6,218 nucleotides of DNA from an uncultured Lachnospiraceae bacterium (GTDB lineage: Bacteria > Bacillota > Clostridia > Lachnospirales > Lachnospiraceae): positions 1 through 6,218 of the forward strand of contig CAJTOV010000190.1 of assembly GCA_910577765.1 (NCBI GenBank), written 5' to 3'. Positions 1 to 5,071 of this stretch are shown piece by piece (position 1 is the first letter of the stretch; the number at the start of each line of letters is the position of its first letter). The notes under the pieces are model-generated. The model was not told where the DNA came from. It searched no databases and saw only the letters and a program-made list of their open reading frames with translations. A program made the translations under genes and the position numbers.

Positions 1-15
1 TGGCGCGGATAGCGA

Positions 16-717
16 GTGCTAGTTACTCGGGAATTAGTGCAACGATGTACTAGGGCTGCCATCGGAGCATTGCAGAGGGCGAAGGCTTCAAAGAAAAGTT
101 ACAATACTCCGGAGGTAAATGCAGCCCTGGCTGAGATGTTCTGTGGAAAATGTTATATCTGTGAAAGCAAAGAAGGTATCTCTTCCTTTCAGATAGAGCA
201 TTTGAAGCCTCATGGCGGGGATGGGGAATTAAAGTATGACTGGAACAATCTGTTCTGGTCCTGCGCCCACTGCAATAATAGTAAGAACGCAAACCATGGC
301 CCCATATTAGACTGTTCCCTGGTGGATGTGGATAATCAGATCGCATTTCGGAAAGAGGGGTATTTTGGAAAAGATGAGAAATACCAGTTCCTTCCACTGG
401 GGAAGAGTGAGGAAGTAAGTAATACCATTGCCTTGCTGCAGGAAGTATACTATGGCAGCACTCCCCAGAAACGGATGGAAGCTGTAAACATCCGACGGGC
501 ATTAAGGGACAATCTGTCCCGTTTTAAGAATCTGGTCCGGGCGTATTATGAGGCAGAGGAGTTCGACAAAGAGGATATACGGTGTGCAATCCGCAGGGAA
601 GTGGGGAAGGGGGCTGCCTTTACAGCCTTTAAGCGGTGGCTGCTGTGGGATCACAGGGATACATATGGAGAGGTACTGGAATTCTGTGATCTGCCCCAGA
701 AGCAGTTACTGAACTAA
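16..717 (+). CDS. HNH endonuclease, probable nuclease subunit of an ATPase-HNH defence-type system
   Basis: This 233-residue protein carries a clear HNH (beta-beta-alpha metal) nuclease core. There are CxxC at residues 46-49, an IEHLKPH segment at 60-66 with His62 as the likely general base, a WNNLF segment at 76-80, and CAHCN at 83-87. The two CxxC pairs should bind a structural zinc. The C-terminal 130 residues are mostly helical with no motif I can name. Length and layout match HNH proteins that travel with AAA/SMC-like ATPases in anti-phage loci (PtuB of Septu is the best-known relative), but the exact family is an inference. The GTG start at 16 is the first possible start after an in-frame TAG at 10-12. 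No strong ribosome binding site is visible in the 15 bases before it, so translation may be coupled to an upstream gene. A frame open from the left edge ends at TAG 20-22, overlapping this start, which fits such a partner but is very short evidence. The nuclease identity is secure; the defence role is not. Confidence 0.85.
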   Translation: MLVTRELVQRCTRAAIGALQRAKASKKSYNTPEVNAALAEMFCGKCYICESKEGISSFQIEHLKPHGGDGELKYDWNNLFWSCAHCNNSKNANHGPILDCSLVDVDNQIAFRKEGYFGKDEKYQFLPLGKSEEVSNTIALLQEVYYGSTPQKRMEAVNIRRALRDNLSRFKNLVRAYYEAEEFDKEDIRCAIRREVGKGAAFTAFKRWLLWDHRDTYGEVLEFCDLPQKQLLN

Positions 718-757
718 CCAGGGTGCGCCAAAACGCCCAGGGAGTGGAGGATAAATC

Positions 758-1363
758 ATGAACAAACTACAGATGTTTCTGAAAGCAGTCTATGCCGGTT
801 TTATGATCGGCATCGGCGGGATCGTATATCTGTCGGTGGAAAACAGGGTGGCAGGGTCTATGCTGTTTTCCTTCGGACTGCTGACCATTGTGACCCAGGG
901 ATTCTTCCTTTATACCGGTAAGGTGGGGTTTGCCAGAACCGGGAAAGCACTTTTAGACATGCCGCTGATTGTGGCAGGGAATTATGTGGGGACCTTTGTG
1001 GCAGCCATGCTTGCCAGAGGGGGCGGGCTGGCCATCAGCACCGGGAATCTGGTCATGGGGAAGCTGGATAAGAGCATGGGCTGTGTCTTTGTGCTGTCTG
1101 TATTTTGCGGGGTGCTGATGTATCTGGCTATTGACAATTACAATAAGACAAAAAATATTGTCTTTATTATCGCCCCGGTGATGATCTTCATTCTTTCCGG
1201 CTTTGAGCATTCCATTGCCAATATGTTCTACTTCCACCTGGCCGGAGTATACCATGGGAAGGCCCTGGTATGGCTTCTGGTGATGGTGGTGGGAAATGGT
1301 GTGGGGGCATGGGTGTTTGGGATGAATAAGGGAGATTGTGTTCCTGGGAATTCCCGGATATAA
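758..1363 (+). CDS. Short formate/nitrite transporter (FNT) family membrane channel
   Basis: A 201-residue hydrophobic protein with about six predicted membrane segments (roughly residues 8-27, 33-53, 68-86, 108-126, 133-159 and 168-188). The family hallmark is SGFEHSIANMF at 147-157, equivalent to the broken fifth helix of FocA/NirC. It includes the central pore histidine (His151) needed for pH-dependent anion passage. LYTGKVG at 51-57 corresponds to the omega loop of helix 2. Known members move small monovalent anions such as formate, nitrite, hydrosulfide or lactate through the cytoplasmic membrane, and which one applies here cannot be read from the sequence. It is shorter than FocA/NirC (about 260-285 residues), but a compact subgroup of this size exists in anaerobic Firmicutes, so I do not regard it as truncated. 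The ATG is preceded by GGAGTGGAGG at 741-750, seven bases away. It lies 40 bp after the HNH gene with no terminator between, so co-transcription is possible, although a functional link is doubtful. Confidence 0.88.
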   Translation: MNKLQMFLKAVYAGFMIGIGGIVYLSVENRVAGSMLFSFGLLTIVTQGFFLYTGKVGFARTGKALLDMPLIVAGNYVGTFVAAMLARGGGLAISTGNLVMGKLDKSMGCVFVLSVFCGVLMYLAIDNYNKTKNIVFIIAPVMIFILSGFEHSIANMFYFHLAGVYHGKALVWLLVMVVGNGVGAWVFGMNKGDCVPGNSRI

Positions 1364-1364
1364 T
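1336..1364 (+). promoter_or_regulatory. Candidate promoter in the tail of the FNT gene, with a palindrome in its spacer
   Basis: A perfect TATAAT at 1359-1364 overlaps the FNT stop codon. Seventeen bases upstream is TTGTGT (1336-1341), a poor -35 that matches only TTG. The spacer contains the 10-bp palindrome GGGAATTCCC (1346-1355). If used, the start point near 1371 would drive the decayed ATPase gene at 1411. The -10 and spacing are good, but the weak -35 and the overlap with coding sequence make this tentative. Confidence 0.3.
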
Positions 1365-1410
1365 AGAGAGGAACCTTTTTGTTATTGACCGGAGAGGAAT
1401 GTGTGGGTGA

Positions 1411-2712
1411 ATGGAGAAAATATTTAATGTAAGCGGGGCTTGCAGACCGGACAGACACTATATGGTGGATTTAAAGGACAGACCACAGTCCTGCGTGCAC
1501 TTGCAGACGACCTGGAGCATGATTATGTAGTCGTCAGCCTGGATTTCCAGATGATAGAGACTGACGAATTTGCCAGCGGAAGCGCGTTTGTCCATGCTCT
1601 GGCAAGGGAAATCAGCAGAAAACTCCGGCGCAGGAAAGCTGTTCCGGAGGAAATCAGGGAAATACTGTCCAGACTGTCAGAATCCACTTCTGAAAATACC
1701 AGGATGGCAGAACTGTTTGGCTGCTTTAGCAGATGGTGCGAGCAGTCAGAAAAGCCCATTGTCCTGATGATTGATGAGATAGATACCGCCACCAATAACC
1801 AGGTGTTTCTTGATTTTCTTGCCCAGTTGCGAGCCAGCTATCTTGACCGGGATGAAACACCGGCCTTTCAGTCGGTAATTCTGGCAGGATTGTATGATGT
1901 ACGGAATATTCGGAGAAAGATTCGTCAGGAAGAGGAGCACAGGTCAAACAGTCCATGGAATATTGCCGCAGACTTTCTTGTAAGTATGAGTTTTTCTGTA
2001 AAAGATATTGCAGGAATGCTGGAAAGCTATGAGGCAGATAAAAAGACCGGGATGGATATTGATGGGATGTCCCAATTACTGTATGACTATACCTCCGGGT
2101 ATCCTTATCTTGTATCCAGACTCTGCAAGTTCATGGACGAGCGGATTACAGTCAAAAAAAGCAGCCCAGCTGGCAGCAGTACCCATGTCCCTGAACCGGA
2201 TGGGGACCAGAGGAGGCGGACAGCATGGACAAAAGCCGGATTCCTGGAAGCGTTAAAAATACTGATTGATGAGAAAAATCCTTTGTATGAATCATTGATA
2301 AATAAACTGGAAGATTATCCGGAACTAAAAACAGTTCTATATGAGCTGCTTTTTACAGGAAAGCCGATCCCTTATACATCACTAAACAAATCCGTTGAAG
2401 TTGCAGCAATGTTCGGCTTTATAAAGAAGGTGGAGGGGAACGCGGTTATTTCCAACAGAATATTTGAAACCGTACTTTATAATCTGTTTATATCAGAAGA
2501 GTATGTGAACAGCAGGATTTATGATGCGGGAACTAAAGATCTGGCGGGGAAATGCATACAATGAACGGGGGGAACAGCAGCTCTCAGGATATCTGGATTA
2601 TTTTCAGATAAAGAAAGGCTATATGCTCAGTTTCAATTTTAACAAGAACAAGAAAGTAGGAATGAAGGATATCATGCTCGGTGACAAACTGCTTGTGGAA
2701 GCAGTTGTGTAG
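1411..2712 (+). pseudogene. Decayed AAA-like ATPase / PD-(D/E)XK nuclease gene with two internal deletions
   Basis: Three collinear pieces of one family lie in two alternating frames. The first piece, from ATG 1411, starts MEKIFNVSGACRPD and continues through HYMVDLKDR to about 1482. The second (about 1483-2540, other frame) starts at TTVLRALADDLEHD and carries Walker B as IVLMIDEID (about 1759-1785), then NNQVFLDFLAQLR, SVILAGLYDVRNI, SPWNIAADFLVSMSFS and YTSGYPYLVSRLC, ending at NSRIYDAGTKD. The third (about 2530-2712, back in the first frame) is ELKIWRGNAYNERGEQQL, YLDYF, KGYMLSFNFNKNK and GDKLLVEAVV. From memory, intact members of this AAA-like ATPase/nuclease family have roughly 30 residues, including the Walker A P-loop, between pieces one and two. 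They have roughly 90 more, including the first acidic nuclease residue, between pieces two and three. Both are missing here, so neither ATP binding nor cleavage should work. A TTG at 1440 would open the central frame, but it has no supporting ribosome binding site. Intact homologues are often multicopy in gut bacteria and their role is poorly understood. Confidence 0.85.
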
Positions 2713-2730
2713 CAGGAGAAAATGGTCCTG

Positions 2731-2780
2731 AACAAGGGCAGCCAGTGACGGATAAAGTCGCCGGCTGCCTTTGTTTTGTG
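2731..2780 (+). terminator. Rho-independent terminator closing the left gene block
   Basis: AACAAGGGCAGCC (2731-2743) pairs with GGCTGCCTTTGTT (2763-2775) as a 13-bp stem with a single G-U wobble. The 19-base loop could fold further through GAC (2747-2749) with GTC (2757-2759). The right arm runs into a T-rich tail ending TTTTGTG. It lies 19 bases after the TAG of the decayed ATPase gene and points with it. The opposite strand has no T-tract after the stem, so I do not call it bidirectional. Confidence 0.8.
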
Positions 2781-2886
2781 AAAATACACTTTAATGAGTC
2801 ACAACAGTTTCTGAATCAGTTTATTATGCAGACAGTGAAGTTTCTGGGAGGAAAATGGTGCTGACTGCGCCAGCGCCCCACCCGGC

Positions 2887-3738
2887 TCACCCCTTCCCAT
2901 GATACACACTGGGCGACACCCCATAGGCTTTCCGGAACATACGGAAAAAGTTGGAATAATCCCCGAAGCCGCACTGCTGGCTGGCAGTGGTCAGGGAGGC
3001 TCCGGCCCGGATCAGTTCATTGGCAGTCTCTAAGCGGATGCGGGTCACATACTGGTGGACCGACTCGCCGGAGCAGCGCTTGAAGGAGTGCATAAAGTAG
3101 TAGCGGTTCATGTAGAAATAGTTGGCCAGGGTGTCAATGGTCACCGGTTCCGTCAGATGCTCCAGCACATACTGCTTTACCAGGGTCATCAGCTGGATGT
3201 CCTTGGTGTCCTTGTTAAAGGAGTAGATGGAAGGATTGTGGTTGTACTGGTTGATCTCCACAAACAGCTCGGTCAAGTAGGCCCGGCCCAGAATCGCCGA
3301 GGCAAACCGGTGTTCCTCGGAGGCGTCAAACAGGTTCCACAGAAGGGCCCGGATCTTCTGGAAGATCTCCGGCGGGTAGTGGAAGACCCGGAACTGGTCT
3401 GTGGTGAAGCACTCGGCCAGGTCCACATGCTGGTCGGACAGCATGGCCAGGGTATGGGGATTCACATGGAGGGCAATCCGTTCATAGGGCAGCAGCGGGT
3501 CCACCAGAACCGGCAGATGCTCCTGGTGGCGGTTGATAAAGAGAATGTCATCCGGCTGCATGAAGAACTCGCTTTCCCCGGTGCGGTACAGCACCTTGCC
3601 GACCAGAAGCAGGTACATCTCAAAGAAATCGTGGCTGTGGGGATACAGCCGCCTGTTGTTAATGTCGGAATAGTAGATGATGTCAAAGTCCAGATCCATG
3701 GTGGGACTGTGCTTGACAAATGCTTGCTTTTTTATCAA
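2887..3738 (-). CDS. AraC-family transcriptional regulator with cupin sensor domain
   Basis: A 283-residue protein with the standard two-domain AraC layout. The N-terminal cupin-like sensor includes PHSHDFFEMYLLLVGKVLY (33-51) and a PDDILFINRHQEH segment (62-74). The C-terminal DNA-binding domain (about 181-280) has two helix-turn-helix units. The first is around VTIDTLANYFYMNRYYF (199-215). The second runs through SQQCGFGDYSNFFRMFRKAYG (253-273) and is followed by VSPSVYH, which matches the AraC signature. Such proteins usually bind a small carbohydrate-like ligand and activate an adjacent catabolic operon. The divergent position next to the dehydrogenase and binding-protein genes makes that pair the likely target. 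The TTG start is chosen because TAAGGAGG sits six bases before it. The first in-frame ATG, at residue 14, has no comparable site. No convincing terminator follows the stop on this strand. The ligand is unknown. Confidence 0.92.
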   Translation of the reverse strand: MIKKQAFVKHSPTMDLDFDIIYYSDINNRRLYPHSHDFFEMYLLLVGKVLYRTGESEFFMQPDDILFINRHQEHLPVLVDPLLPYERIALHVNPHTLAMLSDQHVDLAECFTTDQFRVFHYPPEIFQKIRALLWNLFDASEEHRFASAILGRAYLTELFVEINQYNHNPSIYSFNKDTKDIQLMTLVKQYVLEHLTEPVTIDTLANYFYMNRYYFMHSFKRCSGESVHQYVTRIRLETANELIRAGASLTTASQQCGFGDYSNFFRMFRKAYGVSPSVYHGKG

Positions 3739-3744
3739 CAGATG

Positions 3745-3752
3745 CCTCCTTA
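3745..3752 (-). promoter_or_regulatory. Strong ribosome binding site that fixes the TTG start of the AraC gene
   Basis: On the minus strand TAAGGAGG is followed by six bases (CATCTG) and then TTG at 3738-3736. It is a near-perfect match to the 16S anti-Shine-Dalgarno sequence at normal spacing, and it decides between TTG and the later in-frame ATG at residue 14. Confidence 0.85.
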
Positions 3753-3762
3753 CAACAAAATA

Positions 3763-3816
3763 TAAGGATATAATACTGAAAACTTATGAAAAAGTCAAAA
3801 GATTTTAAGATATAAT
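3763..3816. repeat. Two-copy direct repeat TAAG(G)ATATAAT in the divergent regulatory region
   Basis: TAAGGATATAAT (3763-3774) and TAAGATATAAT (3806-3816) differ by a single inserted G and lie about 42 bp apart, close to four helical turns. The left copy covers the -10 box of the regulator promoter and the right copy is upstream of its -35. This would suit an autoregulatory site pair, but the DNA here is very AT-rich and chance similarity is quite possible. Confidence 0.3.
3770..3798 (-). promoter_or_regulatory. Sigma-A promoter of the AraC-family regulator gene
   Basis: Reading the minus strand, TTGACT (3798-3793) is separated by exactly 17 bases from TATTAT (3775-3770). Each hexamer is one base off consensus. 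Transcription would start near 3763, leaving a leader of about 24 bases that contains the ribosome binding site. The regulator should therefore be made constitutively at some level, unless a protein occludes the promoter. Confidence 0.75.
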
Positions 3817-3844
3817 TCACAAAAATGAAGCTGTAAAAAAGCAC

Positions 3845-3915
3845 AATCCGCAATGTATCAACCACGAATTACATAGCAGGCCCCAGGGATCTTTTGTATA
3901 ATAAATCCAATGTAT
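3845..3915. repeat. Direct repeat AATCC..AATGTAT flanking the dehydrogenase promoter
   Basis: AATCCGCAATGTAT (3845-3858) and AATCCAATGTAT (3904-3915) share twelve bases, the left copy having two extra (GC). The left copy lies about 40-50 bases upstream of the -10 box, where an activator could sit. The right copy begins one base after that box, around the expected transcription start. ATGTA (3853-3857) can also pair with TACAT (3870-3874) as an inverted repeat with a 12-base gap. Binding by the divergent AraC protein is an inference. Confidence 0.4.
3897..3902 (+). promoter_or_regulatory. Candidate -10 element of the dehydrogenase/binding-protein transcript
   Basis: A perfect TATAAT preceded by TTTTG lies 22 bases before the ribosome binding site. 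The expected start would be near 3909. At 17-base spacing the -35 position reads TAGCAG, a poor match, and the nearest better hexamer (TTACAT at 3869-3874) is 22 bases away, which is too far. A good -10 with no -35 is typical of activator-dependent promoters and fits an AraC-controlled gene. Confidence 0.5.
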
Positions 3916-3924
3916 TTCACAACG

Positions 3925-3932
3925 AAAGGAGG
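3925..3932 (+). promoter_or_regulatory. Strong ribosome binding site that fixes the TTG start of the dehydrogenase
   Basis: AAAGGAGG is followed by nine bases and then TTG at 3942. The frame is also open further upstream to a TTG at 3894, but that codon lies at the -10 box and before the expected transcript start. The added residues show no family similarity, so 3942 is preferred. Confidence 0.85.
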
Positions 3933-3941
3933 AAGACAGTC

Positions 3942-4982
3942 TTGGCAAAACCAGTGAATTTTGCTGTGATCGGATGCGGATTTATCGGAAAGCTCCATGG
4001 CGATATTATCGCCGGCCTGCCTGGGGCCCATGTGGCGGCTGTGGTGGACTGCAATGAGGAGGAGGGAAAGGCAGCGGCACAGCGGTACGGATGCCGGTTC
4101 TATAAGGAACTGGGACCGGTGCTGGAGGACCCTTCCATCCAGGCGGTGACCATCTGCCTGCCTCCGGGGCTTCACTGCGAGACCACCGTAGCCTGCGCAA
4201 AGGCAGGAAAGGCCGTGCTGTGTGAGAAGCCTCTGGAGATTGACATGGACCGGGCCAGGACCATGGTAGAGGTGTGCGGCCAGGAAAAGGTGCCCTTTGG
4301 CGTCATCATGCAGCACCGGTTTGACGAGCCCATTATCCGGATTCGGGAAGCCATTGCAGAGGGGGCCTTCGGAAAGCTGCTGTGGGGAACCTCCCGGACC
4401 ATCTGGTACAGGGATAAGCAGTATTACTCCAATCCCTGGAGAGGAACCTGGAAATACGAGGGAGGCGGAGCCCTGATCAACCAGTCCATCCACTACATTG
4501 ATCTGCTGACCGGCATCATGGGGGACGTGAAAAGCGTCAGCGGAAAATGCAGGACCCTGCTTCACAAACAGATTGAGACGGAAGACATCGGCATTGCCAA
4601 TGTGGAATTCGCAAACGGGGCCCTGGGTACCATTGAAGGAACCACGGTTTCCTATCCGGGACTGTACGCGGAGCTGTGCATTTTCGGGGAAAAAGGAACC
4701 GCCATTGTGCGCAATGATTACCTGAGCTTTTACCGGTTTGCCGACGGTCCCAGGCCGGAGTTTGACGCCCTTTTAAATCCGGAGAAGGCCAATGAGCTGA
4801 ACTTGAGTCCGGCTCTGGACGGGGTATCCCACACCAGACAGATTCAGGATTTCGTGGCCGCGGTCCAGGAAGGAAGGGACCCGGCAGTGACCGGCGCCCA
4901 GGTGCTGAAAAGTCTGGAACTGATCAAAACCATTTACCGGGCTTCCCAGGAGAAACGGGAGATTTACCTTCCGGATGACTGA
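3942..4982 (+). CDS. Gfo/Idh/MocA-family NAD(P)-dependent oxidoreductase
   Basis: A 346-residue cytoplasmic dehydrogenase of normal family length. The N-terminal Rossmann fold begins FAVIGCGFIG (7-16), giving the GxGxxG nucleotide loop. CEKPL at 94-98 contains the conserved catalytic Lys96. The C-terminal substrate domain includes WRGTWKYEGGGALINQSIHY (166-185) followed by IDLL, where His184 and Asp187 fit the family's catalytic His and a substrate-contact position. The WRGTW..EGGGALINQ..H..D pattern recalls sugar and sugar-acid 3-dehydrogenases such as the WlbA/WbpB type, as well as inositol dehydrogenase relatives, but substrate cannot be assigned by eye. Members oxidise a hydroxyl of a sugar, polyol or derivative using NAD or NADP. 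The gene ends in tandem stops TGA TAG, and 89 bp separate it from the binding-protein gene with no terminator, so the two are probably one transcript. The TTG start is supported by an AAAGGAGG site. Confidence 0.92.
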   Translation: MAKPVNFAVIGCGFIGKLHGDIIAGLPGAHVAAVVDCNEEEGKAAAQRYGCRFYKELGPVLEDPSIQAVTICLPPGLHCETTVACAKAGKAVLCEKPLEIDMDRARTMVEVCGQEKVPFGVIMQHRFDEPIIRIREAIAEGAFGKLLWGTSRTIWYRDKQYYSNPWRGTWKYEGGGALINQSIHYIDLLTGIMGDVKSVSGKCRTLLHKQIETEDIGIANVEFANGALGTIEGTTVSYPGLYAELCIFGEKGTAIVRNDYLSFYRFADGPRPEFDALLNPEKANELNLSPALDGVSHTRQIQDFVAAVQEGRDPAVTGAQVLKSLELIKTIYRASQEKREIYLPDD

Positions 4983-5000
4983 TAGCGGTAGAAGGGTATT

Positions 5001-5044
5001 AACATGTAACATGTACCGGCTCCAAAAGGAAGGGAACCGTACAT
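5001..5044 (+). other. Direct repeat and imperfect RNA hairpin between dehydrogenase and binding-protein genes
   Basis: AACATGT occurs twice back to back (5001-5014). The second copy runs into ATGTAC (5011-5016), which pairs with GTACAT (5039-5044). After a bulged C the stem continues with GG to CC and, past a mismatch, TCC to GGA, closing a loop of about nine bases. There is no T-tract after it, so it is not a normal terminator. It may be an RNA-processing or stability element that sets binding-protein yield, as is common upstream of transporter binding-protein genes, but this role is an inference. Confidence 0.4.
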
Positions 5045-5071
5045 ATATAAAAGGAAGGAGAGGATTCTATT

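Noticed and set aside
721..738. Small hairpin GGGTGCG / CGCCC between the HNH and FNT genes.
   Set aside because: The stem is about five pairs with a bulge and has no T-tract, which is too weak to call a terminator or regulatory element.
1145..1164. Inverted repeat AAGACAA / TTGTCTT with a 6-base gap, next to TTGACA (1131-1136).
   Set aside because: It lies in the middle of the FNT gene in AT-rich codons for a conserved membrane segment. The matching -10 (AATATT) is poor and nothing nearby needs a promoter.
2776..2804. Inverted repeat TTGTGA / TCACAA just after the terminator.
   Set aside because: The arms are only 6 bp with a 17-base gap, and no promoter or start lies next to it. It is compatible with chance.
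2830..2886. Possible terminator for the AraC gene on the minus strand.
   Set aside because: Only short GC-rich pairings with tiny or irregular loops can be formed, and there is no proper T-tract after them.
3055..3765. A 236-codon open frame on the + strand opposite the AraC gene.
   Set aside because: It is fully antisense to a well-supported AraC protein, starts without a ribosome binding site, and its translation shows no recognisable domain. Its length reflects the GC bias of the opposite strand.
3832..3845. Catabolite-control (cre)-like sequence TGTAAAAAAGCACA upstream of the dehydrogenase.
   Set aside because: The outer bases fit, but the central CG that is nearly invariant in CcpA sites is missing.
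3858..4565. A 235-codon open frame on the minus strand opposite the dehydrogenase.
   Set aside because: It is antisense to a complete Gfo/Idh/MocA gene with all motifs, has no family features, and is best explained as a coding shadow.
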